Assembly (NCBI RefSeq): GCF_011045195.1
Contig: NZ_CP049199.1
Span: forward strand, 2,170,001 to 2,234,000
DNA length: 64,000 bases
Source: Caulobacter soli
Lineage (GTDB): Bacteria; Pseudomonadota; Alphaproteobacteria; Caulobacterales; Caulobacteraceae
Direction: 5' to 3'
Shown: piece by piece, positions 1 through 9,012 of the stretch
Layout: every line of letters begins with the position of its first letter
How positions within the stretch are numbered: position 1 is the stretch's first letter
Notes under the pieces: generated by a model
What the model saw: only the letters and a program-made list of their open reading frames with translations
Database searches by the model: none
What the model was told of the DNA's origin: nothing
Program-made: the position numbers and the translations under genes

Positions 1-1743
1 TCGAGCCCCAGCTTCGGCTTCGGCGCGCCGTTGTTCCTGTCCAAGGCCTGGACGGACCTGCTGCCGACCCGCGAGATCAAGTACACCACCGACACCTGGC
101 GGGCGCTGCTGTCGCTGGAAGGCGACTTCAACCGCGCCGACCGCGACTTCTATTGGAGCCTGTCGGCCAGCCACGGCGGCACGGAAGGCACCCAGGCCGG
201 CTGGGACGTCAACACCGCGCGGATGGCCAAGGCCGTCGCGGCGGTCAAGAACGGCGCGGGCCAGATCGTCTGCGGCGTCAACGCCGACGCCAACCCCGCC
301 AATGACGACGCCGCCTGCGCCCCGTTGAACATCTTCGGTTCGGGCAATGTCAGCGCCGAGGCGCGAGCCTATGTCACCGCGCCCAGCGGCCAAGACTACA
401 GCAACACCCAGGACGACGTCCTGGCCACCTTGGGCGGCGACCTGCTGAGCCTGCCGGCCGGCAAGGCCAAGTTCAGCGCCGCCTACGAGTATCGTCACGA
501 GTGGGCGCGTTACACCCCGTTCGTCGCCGACCAACTGGGTCTCCTCGGGGCCGGCGTGGCCACCCAGGCGACCTCGGGCAAGTTCCACACCAACGAACTG
601 TCGGGCGAAGTGCTGGTCCCGATCCTCGGCGGCGACTTCACGCTGCCGGGCGCCAAGCGACTGGAGTTCGACGGCTCGTACCGCTTCGTCGACCATTCGG
701 TCGCCGGCAAGGAAAAGGTCTGGGGCGCGGGCCTGCAGTGGGAGGTCGTCTCCGGCCTGACCTTCCGTGGATCGCGCAGCCGCAACTTCCGCGCGCCGAC
801 CCTGGATCAGCTGTTCGCGCCGTCGCGCACGGCCCTGGGCGTGATCGAGAAGGATCCCTGCGATTCCGACCGCATCAACGCCGGTCCGGCCCCCGCCACT
901 CGCCGGGCCAACTGCCAGGCGCTGTTCGCGGCCCATCCGGGCTATGGCCCGTTGGCGACGTTCCAGGATCCGGCGGAAAACTTCAACAACACGCTGATCA
1001 CCACCGGCGGCAACCCCGACCTGAAGAACGAGATCTCCGACACCAAGACCCTTGGCGTCATCCTGCAGCCGACCTTCATCCCGGGCCTGACGATCATCGC
1101 CGACCGGATCGAGATCGACCTGACCAACGGGATTTCAGACTTCACCGCGGCCGACTTCCTGGCCACCTGCTACGACTCGAGCGCGCCGTCTCCGGGGGTG
1201 TGCGGCACGTTCACGCGTGACGCCAACGGCTACGTGTCTTCGGCCATGTCGACCACCTACAACGCCGGTAGCGTCAACTATCGGGGCGAGGTCTACAACA
1301 TCAACTACCGCCTGCCGCTGGCCAACCTGTTCCCGAACCACGACTATGGGACCCTGGAGTTCGGCCTCGAGGCGACGCACAACACCCGCTACGAGACCTC
1401 GGTCACGGGCTTCGACGAAAGCCGCATCGACGGCACCGTCGAGATGCCCGACTGGCGCGGTCGCTTCGACCTGCGCTACTCGCGCGGCCCGCTGAAGCTC
1501 TACTACTCGGTCGACTACATGCCCGAGGCGCTGAGCGAATGGGGCGCGACGATCGAGACCACCCCGAACCCGACCCTGGCGGCCAACATCCGCCACAACA
1601 TCTCGGGCTCGTATGACTTCGGCAAGTACACCGTGCGCGCCGGCGTCACCGACCTGACCGACGAGATGACCTCCTATCCCAGCCGTTCCTACGGCGACAT
1701 CGCCGGTCGTCAGTTCTTCGTCGGATTGAACGCCCGGTTCTAG
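1..1743 (+). CDS. TonB-dependent receptor, C-terminal part (5' end outside window)
   Basis: The reading frame is open from base 1, so the N-terminal plug is missing; about 580 residues of the outer-membrane beta-barrel remain. The sequence alternates short amphipathic strands with long extracellular loops. It carries the 'NPDLKNEISDTKTLGV' block typical of TonB receptors and ends in a terminal Phe (GLNARF), the beta-barrel assembly signal. Such receptors import large or scarce ligands using TonB energy. The ligand cannot be told from this part. A strong terminator follows the stop codon. The family is clear; the substrate is unknown. Confidence 0.93.
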   Translation, partial: SSPSFGFGAPLFLSKAWTDLLPTREIKYTTDTWRALLSLEGDFNRADRDFYWSLSASHGGTEGTQAGWDVNTARMAKAVAAVKNGAGQIVCGVNADANPANDDAACAPLNIFGSGNVSAEARAYVTAPSGQDYSNTQDDVLATLGGDLLSLPAGKAKFSAAYEYRHEWARYTPFVADQLGLLGAGVATQATSGKFHTNELSGEVLVPILGGDFTLPGAKRLEFDGSYRFVDHSVAGKEKVWGAGLQWEVVSGLTFRGSRSRNFRAPTLDQLFAPSRTALGVIEKDPCDSDRINAGPAPATRRANCQALFAAHPGYGPLATFQDPAENFNNTLITTGGNPDLKNEISDTKTLGVILQPTFIPGLTIIADRIEIDLTNGISDFTAADFLATCYDSSAPSPGVCGTFTRDANGYVSSAMSTTYNAGSVNYRGEVYNINYRLPLANLFPNHDYGTLEFGLEATHNTRYETSVTGFDESRIDGTVEMPDWRGRFDLRYSRGPLKLYYSVDYMPEALSEWGATIETTPNPTLAANIRHNISGSYDFGKYTVRAGVTDLTDEMTSYPSRSYGDIAGRQFFVGLNARF

Positions 1744-1757
1744 CCTGCCTCTCTGCC

Positions 1758-1790
1758 GGCCCCCGCCTCGCGCGGGGGCCTTTCTTTTTT
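1758..1790 (+). terminator. Rho-independent terminator of the TonB receptor gene
   Basis: A 9-bp GC stem (GGCCCCCGC / GCGGGGGCC) with a 5-base loop is followed by TTTCTTTTTT. It starts 15 bases after the receptor stop codon. Confidence 0.85.
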
Positions 1791-1813
1791 CGTCGCGTTG
1801 AGGACGATCCCCC

Positions 1814-2767
1814 ATGAGGTACATCGGCGCCTCCGAGGTTCGTTCGGGCCTGCCGTACGAGGTCTGCATTCCGGTCGTGCGCGAGGCGATGATCGCCTTT
1901 TCCGCCGGCCGGACCCGCCAGTTGCTGCGATCGATCATCCCCCTCGACCAGGGCCGGATGTTCGGCGTGATGCCGGGCGCGCTGGGCGGCGAGGATCCGT
2001 TCGGCGCCAAGCTGGTCAGCGTCTTTCCCGACAATGTCGCGCGAGGCGGCCAGTCGCACCAAGGCTTGGTCGTGCTGTTCGACGCCGCCAGCGGGCGGCC
2101 CGAATGGCTGGTCGACGCGGGGGAGATCACCGCCATTCGCACGGCGGCGGCCAGCGCCGTGGCCACCGACGCCCTGGCCCGCCCGGATAGCGCCGTCCTG
2201 GCCGTTCTCGGAACCGGCGAGCAGGCGAAGGCCCATGCCGAAGCCCTGTGCCTGGTTCGCCCTTTCGCCGAGATCCGCTTGTGGGGGCGCCGGCGCGAAG
2301 CGGCCGAACAATTGGCCCAAACGCTGAGCTTGACCCTGGACGCCCGCGTCAGCGTCGCCGACGACGTCGAGACGGCCGTGGCGGGCGCCGATGTCGTCTG
2401 CACGGTTTCAGGGGCGCGCGAGCCGATCCTGATGGGCCGCTGGCTGGCCAGGGGCGCTCACGTCAATCTGGTCGGCTCCAGCGTGGCGGGTCCGTCCGAG
2501 GTCGATCACGACGTGGTCGTTCGCGCCCGCTTCATCGCCGACAGCCGCGAGGGCGTGCTGGCCCAGGGGGCGGAATTCCTGCGCGCCAAGGCCGAGGGCC
2601 TGATCGACGACGACCACGTGGTCGGCGAGATCGGTCAGGTTCTGGCCGGCGACCTGGAAGGACGCCAGTCCGCCGACCAACTGACCGTCTACAAGTCGCT
2701 CGGCCACGTCGTGCAGGATCTCGCCGCGGCCAAGGCGCTGTGCGATGGCCTGAGGCCGCTGGGCTGA
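1814..2767 (+). CDS. Ornithine cyclodeaminase / mu-crystallin family protein
   Basis: The 317-residue product has the usual family length. A Rossmann nucleotide-binding segment (VLGTGEQAKAHAEAL, around residue 132) lies in the middle, with substrate-side motifs before it. Family members use NAD(P)H or NAD+ to act on imino or amino acids (ornithine cyclodeaminase, alanine dehydrogenase, ketimine reductase), so the exact reaction is open. The ATG is preceded by GAGGACGATCCCC, a usable ribosome site. It follows the receptor terminator and seems to be its own unit; amino-acid or opine catabolism is plausible but not shown. Confidence 0.88.
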   Translation: MRYIGASEVRSGLPYEVCIPVVREAMIAFSAGRTRQLLRSIIPLDQGRMFGVMPGALGGEDPFGAKLVSVFPDNVARGGQSHQGLVVLFDAASGRPEWLVDAGEITAIRTAAASAVATDALARPDSAVLAVLGTGEQAKAHAEALCLVRPFAEIRLWGRRREAAEQLAQTLSLTLDARVSVADDVETAVAGADVVCTVSGAREPILMGRWLARGAHVNLVGSSVAGPSEVDHDVVVRARFIADSREGVLAQGAEFLRAKAEGLIDDDHVVGEIGQVLAGDLEGRQSADQLTVYKSLGHVVQDLAAAKALCDGLRPLG

Positions 2768-2946
2768 CGCTCGCGTCTTATCCATGCGATGGCCTCTCGC
2801 GCCGCACATGAACGATGCGGAAGCCGCGACCGGAGCTTGGCGGTTCGAATAGAAATATCGCCCGGCGCGGCTAGGATAACACGGGTGAAAACAGCGTCGG
2901 ATTGATCCTTCCAGGGACGGATCGTGGACGCCAGGGATGTATATCG

Positions 2947-4380
2947 GTGTCCATTCGAGTCCTGACCTTGATCGCGGCGTTCGTGCTGGGGCAAACCGGC
3001 CTGGCCCAGGCGCAAGCCGCGCCTGCGTCCGTTGAAACGTCCGACGAAACGCCCATCGCCTCGACCGCTCATCGCCTGGTGCTGGGCGGCAAGACCTTGC
3101 AATACACGGCGCGCACGGGGCGACTGCCGATCCGCGACCCGGCGACAGGCGCCGTTCACGGCTGGATGTACTTCGTCGCCTACAGCCGCCCCAGCAAGAC
3201 GCCGCGCCCCGTGACCTTCATCTGGAACGGAGGGCCCGGAGCCAATTCGACCTTGCTGCACTTCGAAGCCTTCGGACCCCGGCGTCTGGACGGCGAGACG
3301 TTGCGCGACAACGCCGAGACCCTGCTGACCGACACCGACCTGGTGTTCGTCGATCCGATCGGAACGGGTTTCAGCCGAGCCGCCCAACCGGAGTATCAGC
3401 GAGAGTTCTACAGCACGCTGGGGGACATCGCCTCGGTCAGCCAGTTCGTGGAGACCTATCAGCGACGCTTCGTGGCCAAGGACGCGCCGGTGTTCCTGGC
3501 GGGCGAAAGCTACGGCGTCTGGCGCGCCGCCGGTGTCGCGGAGGCGCTGGAGAAGGCCGGCCGCAAGGTCGCCGGCGTGATGCTGATCTCGGGCGGGGTT
3601 CCGGTGGGGCAGACCGTGCCGCGCGAGGTGACGACGGCGCTCTACACGCCCAGCCGCGCCGCGGCGGCGACGGTTCTCGGCAAGGCCAACGCCGACCCGA
3701 AGGCGGTGCAAGCCTGGGCCCTCAACGTCTATGCGCCCGCCCTGGCGCGTCGTGACGCGCTGGAACCTGCCGAGCGGGCGGCCGTCATCGCCGACCTGGC
3801 GCGCTACACGGGCCTGCAAGCCGAGCAGATCGACCCCAAGACGCTGGCCCTCACGAACCGGCAGTATCTCGCGGCGCTGTTGAAGCCCCAGGTGCTGAAC
3901 ACCTTCGACATGCGCAAGATCGGTCCGGACGCCGACGGCGCGGCGAGGGTCGCGGTGATCGGCGGCTATCTGCGCGACGAACTGGGCTATCACACGAAGC
4001 TGCCCTATGCGGGCCTCGAGCCCGATCCGGCGGACACCAGCAAGTCGGTCGGCTCGCGATGGAATTACGACCAGGGCGACAATTCGCCCGCCTCGATGGC
4101 GGCGGCCATGGCCGGGGAGGGGCCGCCCGGCGGCGCTCAGCCCTGGGTTCGTCGCGCCATCGCCCTGGATCCCAAGCTGCGCGTCTTCGTGGCCGCCGGC
4201 CTCTATGACTCGCTCAACAGCTGTTCGGCCAACGACTACCTGCTTGGCCACATGGAGCCGAAGCTGGCCGAGGCCTTCACCGTCCGCTGCTATGCCGGCG
4301 GCCACATGATGTATCGCGACACCGCCGCCCGGATGCGGCTTAGCGCGGATGTCATCGCCTTTATCAAGGCTTCGCGATGA
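2947..4380 (+). CDS. Exported serine carboxypeptidase-like S10 family peptidase
   Basis: The GTG start at 2947 was chosen because AGGGA lies just upstream and a signal peptide follows (hydrophobic core, then AQAQA); an upstream TTG at 2902 would bury it. The 477-residue protein has the S10 oxyanion motif WNGGPG (from W93), nucleophile Ser188 in GESYG, and a likely Asp421 and His453 (GGHMMY) completing the triad. It probably removes C-terminal residues from peptides in the periplasm. Its last four bases overlap the next start (ATGA), so it should be translationally coupled to the DUF885 peptidase downstream. Confidence 0.9.
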   Translation: MSIRVLTLIAAFVLGQTGLAQAQAAPASVETSDETPIASTAHRLVLGGKTLQYTARTGRLPIRDPATGAVHGWMYFVAYSRPSKTPRPVTFIWNGGPGANSTLLHFEAFGPRRLDGETLRDNAETLLTDTDLVFVDPIGTGFSRAAQPEYQREFYSTLGDIASVSQFVETYQRRFVAKDAPVFLAGESYGVWRAAGVAEALEKAGRKVAGVMLISGGVPVGQTVPREVTTALYTPSRAAAATVLGKANADPKAVQAWALNVYAPALARRDALEPAERAAVIADLARYTGLQAEQIDPKTLALTNRQYLAALLKPQVLNTFDMRKIGPDADGAARVAVIGGYLRDELGYHTKLPYAGLEPDPADTSKSVGSRWNYDQGDNSPASMAAAMAGEGPPGGAQPWVRRAIALDPKLRVFVAAGLYDSLNSCSANDYLLGHMEPKLAEAFTVRCYAGGHMMYRDTAARMRLSADVIAFIKASR

Positions 4381-6188
4381 GACCCGATCGTCGCCAGCTC
4401 ATGATCTCGGCGGCGGCCTTGTGCCTCTCGCCAGCCGCGCGCGCGGCTGGGTCCGGGACCGATGGCCTGACCCAGACCCTCGACCGGCTCTACGCCGAAG
4501 GCCTGGCGCGGTCGCCCGAACGGATCACTAGCCTGGGTCTGGACAAGCAGCCGGCCTACGCCTGGGCGCGATTGAAGCTGTCGGATCGATCCCCAGCCGC
4601 CGCCGAGCGCATGCGCGTCGCCCTGGCCGAAGATGTGGCGGCGCTGAAGCGTATCGATCGCGCCAAGCTCTCGGCGCGGGCCCGCAACACCCTCGACACC
4701 GTGACGTTCGATCGGCAGGTCTCGCTGGCGGGCGCCAAGCGCTTCTCCTACGGCGCGGTCGGCGATCCCAGCCCCTATGTCATCTCGCTGAACGCCGGAG
4801 CCTATCGCGGCGTGCCGGAGATGCTGGGCCGCCTCGAGATCAAGACTTCGGATGACGCCGAGGCCTATCTGGCGCGGCTGGAAGCCTATGGCGCGGCTCT
4901 GGATCAGGACACCGCGCGGTTCCGCGCCGACGCCGGATCGGGCGTGACGCCGCCCGACTTCCTGTACGACAAGGCCATCGCCGGTGTGACGGCCCAGGCC
5001 GGGGAGGGGGCGCAGGCCTCGAACCTGGTCAAGACCTTCGCCCGCAAGACCGCCGAAAGCGGCCTGGCCGGCGACTGGTCCGACCGCGCGAGCCGGGTTC
5101 TGACGCAAACCGTCCAGCCGGCGCTGGCCCGTCAGCTGGAGGCCCTCAACGCATCGCGTCCCAAGGCCGTCCACGACGCCGGTGTCGGTCGGCTACCGGA
5201 CGGCGCGGCCTATTACGACTGGGCGATCCTTTCCAATACGACCACCAGGATCTCGGCCGACGAGGTTCATCGATTGGGTCTGGCGCAACTGGCCGAGGCC
5301 TCGGCCCGGGCCGACGAACTGCTCAAGGCGCAGGGCCTGACCCAGGGCGCGGTGGGCGCGCGCATCGGGGCGCTGAACGCCGATCCGCGCTTCCTCTATC
5401 CGGAAACCGACGAGGGGCGCGCCCGGCTGATGGCCCGCGTCGAAGGGCTGATCGCGGCGATGACCGCGCGCATGCCCCAGATGTTCGGACGCTTTCCCAA
5501 GCAGGCGGTCCAGGTGCGTCCGACGCCGCCCGACCAGGAGGCCGGCGCGCCCGGCGCCTACTACACGGCCGGCTCGGCCGATGGGAAACGCCCAGGGATC
5601 TACAACATCAACCTGCGCCTGGTCGGCGCCAGCCCCGACTGGCAGTTGCCGACCATCACCTTCCACGAGGCCATTCCGGGCCATCACCACCAGATCTCGA
5701 TCGCGCGGGAAGCTGGCCCCGACGTGCATCCGTTGCTGCGCGACATGGGCTTCACCGCCTACCAGGAGGGCTGGGCGCTCTATGCCGAACAGCTCGGCGA
5801 TGAGCTGGGCCTCTATGCCGACGATCCGTTCGGCAAGATCGGCTACTACCGGTCGATGCTGTTCCGCGCCGCGCGCCTGGTCGTCGACAGCGGCATCCAC
5901 GCCAAGGGCTGGTCGCGCGAGCAGTCGATCGCCTATCTGGTCGACTACGTCGGCATGAGCCAGCGGGGCATGATCAGCGAGGTCGAGCGCTATTGCGCCT
6001 GGCCGGGCCAGGCCTGCGCCTACAAGATCGGTCATGCCCGATGGCAGGCTCTGCGCGAGCGGTCCCGCCAGCAACTGGGCGCGCGTTTCGACATCCGCGC
6101 CTATCACGACACCGTCCTGGCGGCCGGCGCCATGCCGCTGGACGTCCTGGACCGGTTCGTGGCCGATTGGACAGCGGCCCAAGCCTAG
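4377..6188 (+). CDS. DUF885 family exported metallopeptidase-like protein
   Basis: The 603-residue protein begins with a Tat-like signal (DRRQLMI, then an Ala-rich core ending near ARAA). The DUF885 hallmark HEAIPGHHHQ starts at His430 and resembles a zinc-binding His-Glu...His arrangement. Downstream segments such as AYQEGWALYAEQL match the family. Members are usually periplasmic and thought to be peptidases, with little biochemistry. Coupling to the S10 peptidase by a four-base overlap suggests a two-enzyme peptide-scavenging operon. The family call is firm; the activity is inferred. Confidence 0.9.
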   Translation: MRPDRRQLMISAAALCLSPAARAAGSGTDGLTQTLDRLYAEGLARSPERITSLGLDKQPAYAWARLKLSDRSPAAAERMRVALAEDVAALKRIDRAKLSARARNTLDTVTFDRQVSLAGAKRFSYGAVGDPSPYVISLNAGAYRGVPEMLGRLEIKTSDDAEAYLARLEAYGAALDQDTARFRADAGSGVTPPDFLYDKAIAGVTAQAGEGAQASNLVKTFARKTAESGLAGDWSDRASRVLTQTVQPALARQLEALNASRPKAVHDAGVGRLPDGAAYYDWAILSNTTTRISADEVHRLGLAQLAEASARADELLKAQGLTQGAVGARIGALNADPRFLYPETDEGRARLMARVEGLIAAMTARMPQMFGRFPKQAVQVRPTPPDQEAGAPGAYYTAGSADGKRPGIYNINLRLVGASPDWQLPTITFHEAIPGHHHQISIAREAGPDVHPLLRDMGFTAYQEGWALYAEQLGDELGLYADDPFGKIGYYRSMLFRAARLVVDSGIHAKGWSREQSIAYLVDYVGMSQRGMISEVERYCAWPGQACAYKIGHARWQALRERSRQQLGARFDIRAYHDTVLAAGAMPLDVLDRFVADWTAAQA

Positions 6189-6345
6189 CGCCCAAGGCGA
6201 GGCGGCCTCGAAGACCGCGATCTTGCCGCAACGCGGGACGCTCAGCGTCCGCGATCGGCGCGCATGCGCCCGAACCCAGTCCAGGGCGCCGTTGATCAGA
6301 GCGTGGCGGGGATTGGGCCCGGATTGAAGAAGCGCTGCCCAGATA

Positions 6346-6373
6346 CGAAAAATCCGGCCGTTAGGCCGGATTT
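6346..6373 (-). terminator. Terminator of tRNA-Asn
   Basis: A perfect 10-bp stem (AAATCCGGCC / GGCCGGATTT) with a 4-base loop ends in a T run when read on the minus strand. It lies 17 bases after the tRNA 3' end. Confidence 0.8.
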
Positions 6374-6390
6374 CGTCTCAATGCCAGAGG

Positions 6391-6465
6391 TGGCTCCGCG
6401 GGTAGGATTCGAACCTACGACCAGCCGGTTAACAGCCGGCTGCTCTACCACTGAGCTACCGCGGA
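6391..6465 (-). tRNA. tRNA-Asn (anticodon GTT)
   Basis: This 75-nt cloverleaf is read on the minus strand. The acceptor stem is TCCGCGG / CCGCGGA with discriminator G and an encoded CCA. The T arm contains GGTTCGAATCC, and the anticodon loop CTGTTAACC gives GTT. A terminator follows on the same strand. Confidence 0.97.
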
Positions 6466-6531
6466 ACAGGTCGCCTCAGGAAGAGGCCGGGTGATAGCCG
6501 CCGATTTGACTCGGTGCAAGCGCATTCGGAC

Positions 6532-6562
6532 AAAAAAACAGCCCGGTCGGAGACCGGGCTGT
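6532..6562 (-). terminator. Terminator downstream of the GH3 gene
   Basis: An 11-bp perfect stem (ACAGCCCGGTC / GACCGGGCTGT) with a 3-base loop is followed by seven T on the minus strand. It lies 100 bases after the GH3 stop and upstream of the tRNA on the same strand, so it separates the two transcripts. Confidence 0.85.
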
Positions 6563-6622
6563 GGAAAGTCAGTGATGGTGGGGTGTCTTCAAGAAAGACC
6601 AGTCGAAATTCGGCTTTTATGG

Positions 6623-6637
6623 TTAATCAGGCCTTAA
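6623..6637. promoter_or_regulatory. CtrA-type motif TTAA-N7-TTAA (orphan)
   Basis: TTAATCAGGCCTTAA matches the full CtrA consensus spacing of Caulobacter. It lies in the 99-bp stretch between the GH3 stop codon and its terminator, where no obvious start codon follows on either strand. It may be a chance match or mark an unrecognised transcript. Confidence 0.35.
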
Positions 6638-6661
6638 TTTCAGCTGCGACCAAATGGCCTC

Positions 6662-8911
6662 TCAGGGCTTCATCAGGCCGACGGGAAGGGATCGGGCGGC
6701 CACAGCGACCTGGGCCTTGGCGGCGGTGTCGCGCGACGAGGCGCCCAGGCTGACGGTGTAGTCGCCGGCCGCGATCGACCAGCCGTGGGCCTTTTCGTTC
6801 CAGGTGGCCAGCAGGCGCGGATCGATCGTCAGGCTGACCTCGGCGGTCGCGCCCGGCGCCAGTTCCAGCTTCCTGAAACCGGCCAGGCGTTGCGGAGCTT
6901 CCCAGCCGCCAGCCTTGGGCGAGACATAGACCTGCGGCACGGCCTTGCCGGTGCGCTTGCCGGTGTTCTTCACATCGAAGCTGACGGTCACGGCGCCGCC
7001 CTTGGCCTCGGCCTTGAGATTGTCATAGGCGAAGGTCGTGTAGGACAGGCCGTGGCCGAAGGCGAACAGCGGCTGATGGCCCTTCTTGTCGAACCACTTG
7101 TAGCCGACCGCCGCGCCCTCGATCGTGTAGTCGACCGTGAACAGGTCGTCGGGCTTCTTCGGATCGCCGTCCAGGGTGGGACGCGGAAGCTGGTCCAGGG
7201 CGGCGGGGAAGGTGACGGGCAGGCGGCCCGAGGCGTCGACCTCGCCGGTCAACACGCGGGCGATGGCCTCGCCGCCGTCCGAGCCCGGATACCAGGCCTC
7301 GACCACGCCGCCGACCTTGGACAGCCACGGCATCAGCACCGGGCCGCCGGTCTCCAGCACGACCACGGTCTTGGCGTTGGCGGTCGCCACGGCGTCGATC
7401 AGGGCGTCCTGGTCGTTCTCCAGGGTCAGCGGACTGTCGAAGGACTCGCCGTTCCACTGGGTGGCGAACACCAGGACCACGTCGCTCTCGGCCGCCAACT
7501 TGGCGGCGGCGGCCTTGTCCTTGCCGTCGGCGAAGCGGATGTCGGCGCCGGGCAGGCGGGCCTTCAACCCCTTCAGGGGCGAGGAGGGGAAGTAGATCAT
7601 CGGACCCGGCCATGAGGCTGGGCCTTCGCCGGTCACCGCGCGGCCGCCGATCGGATAGACCTGTGAAGAGCCGCCGCCCGACAGCACGCCCACGTCGGCA
7701 TGGCCGCCGATCACGGCGATCTTCTTGGCTGACGACAGAAGGGGCAGCAGGCTCCCGTCGTTCTTCAGCAGCACCACGCCTTCCTCGGCGTCGGCGCGGG
7801 TGACCTTGGCGTGGGCGGCGTAGTCGATGGCGGCGATCTTGACCGGCTTTTCGACCACGCCGCTGGCGAACAGGCCGCGCAGGATGCGGCGGGCCATGTC
7901 GTCGAGCCGGGCTTGCGGCACCTCGCCCTTGGCCAGGGCGTCCTTCAGCGGACCCTTGAAGAAGGGCTGCTTGTCGAAGGCGTCGCCGGCCGATTCCTGG
8001 TCGAGGCCGGCGTTGACCGCCTTGGCGCTGGAATGCACCGCGCCCCAGTCGGACATCACGTAGTTCTTGTAGCCCCAATCCTGCTTGAGGACCTTGGTCA
8101 GCAGGAAGTCGTTCTCGCAGGCGTAGTCGCCGTTGATCCGGTTGTAGGAGCACATCACCGAGTGCGGGTCGGAGGCCTCGATCGCGAACTGGAAGGCCAG
8201 CAGGTCGGAGGTGCGGGCCTCGGCCTCGCCGATCCGGGCGTCCAGGATGAAGCGGCCGGTCTCCTGGCTGTTCAGGGCGTAGTGCTTGACGGTCGAGACG
8301 ATGGCGTTGGACTGGATGCCCTTGATCTGGGCCCCGACCATCTGGCCGGCCAGCCAGGGATCCTCGCCGCCATATTCGAAGTTGCGGCCGTTGCGCGGCT
8401 CGCGGGTCAGGTTGATCCCGCCGGCCAGCATGACGTTGAAGCCGGAGTCGCGCGCTTCCGACCCGATCATCGCGCCGCCGGCCTGGGCCAGCGTGGGGTT
8501 CCAGGTGGCGGTGGTGGCGATGCCGGCGGGCAGGGCGGTGCGCTCGCGCTTGTTGGGCTCGCCGCCCTGGGTGGCCACGCCGACGCCGGCGTCGGTCTGG
8601 AATTGGGCCGGGATGCCCAGGCGGGCGACGCCCGGCACGTAGCCGGCCGAACCGGGCAGGGCGTCCGGCGTGCGCGTATAGCGGGGCGGCATTTCGGCGC
8701 CGAAGAAGCCGAAGATGATCGTCAGCTTCTCGTCCTGGGTCATGGCCTTGAGCGCCGCGTCGGCGCGGGCGTCGGCGCCGAGCTTGGGGTCCAGCCAGGG
8801 ACGGGCGGCCGGGGCGGCGGGCGCCTGGGCTTCAGCGGTGTGGGCGAGGGCGGCGGCGGACGCGCCGAGCATGAGGGCCAGGGCCAGGCCCCGCCAGGTT
8901 TGTCGGTTCAT
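6662..8911 (-). CDS. bglX: Glycoside hydrolase family 3 beta-glucosidase, exported
   Basis: The 749-residue protein starts with a signal peptide (Ala-rich core ending HTAEAQA). The GH3 N-terminal barrel holds the catalytic nucleophile Asp288 in VMSDWGAVHS and the substrate-binding KHYALN and SYNRINGDYACEND segments. The second alpha/beta domain follows (about 385-600), then a fibronectin-III-like C-terminal domain. It should release glucose or xylose from beta-linked oligosaccharides in the periplasm. A LacI-type palindrome lies 67-80 bases upstream, so repression relieved by a sugar is likely. The bglX symbol is by family resemblance; the true substrate may be a xyloside. Confidence 0.92.
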   Translation of the reverse strand: MNRQTWRGLALALMLGASAAALAHTAEAQAPAAPAARPWLDPKLGADARADAALKAMTQDEKLTIIFGFFGAEMPPRYTRTPDALPGSAGYVPGVARLGIPAQFQTDAGVGVATQGGEPNKRERTALPAGIATTATWNPTLAQAGGAMIGSEARDSGFNVMLAGGINLTREPRNGRNFEYGGEDPWLAGQMVGAQIKGIQSNAIVSTVKHYALNSQETGRFILDARIGEAEARTSDLLAFQFAIEASDPHSVMCSYNRINGDYACENDFLLTKVLKQDWGYKNYVMSDWGAVHSSAKAVNAGLDQESAGDAFDKQPFFKGPLKDALAKGEVPQARLDDMARRILRGLFASGVVEKPVKIAAIDYAAHAKVTRADAEEGVVLLKNDGSLLPLLSSAKKIAVIGGHADVGVLSGGGSSQVYPIGGRAVTGEGPASWPGPMIYFPSSPLKGLKARLPGADIRFADGKDKAAAAKLAAESDVVLVFATQWNGESFDSPLTLENDQDALIDAVATANAKTVVVLETGGPVLMPWLSKVGGVVEAWYPGSDGGEAIARVLTGEVDASGRLPVTFPAALDQLPRPTLDGDPKKPDDLFTVDYTIEGAAVGYKWFDKKGHQPLFAFGHGLSYTTFAYDNLKAEAKGGAVTVSFDVKNTGKRTGKAVPQVYVSPKAGGWEAPQRLAGFRKLELAPGATAEVSLTIDPRLLATWNEKAHGWSIAAGDYTVSLGASSRDTAAKAQVAVAARSLPVGLMKP

Positions 8912-8977
8912 AAGTACCTCCCACTCGCTGTTGGCGCGGGCGTAAGCCCGCCCGGCGAAGCAAGCGATAACTCAGCC

Positions 8978-8991
8978 TGACAACGATGTCA
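8978..8991. promoter_or_regulatory. LacI-family-type operator upstream of the GH3 gene
   Basis: TGACAACGATGTCA is an imperfect palindrome with the central CG typical of LacI-family operators. It lies 67 bases before the GH3 ATG. Its exact reverse complement occurs at 52670-52683. Confidence 0.6.
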
Positions 8992-9012
8992 TGCGGCAGT
9001 GCGGTAGCGATT

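Noticed and set aside
2689..4305. Long minus-strand frame opposite the S10 peptidase gene
   Set aside because: No ribosome site or recognisable domain; S10 motifs on the plus strand are intact.
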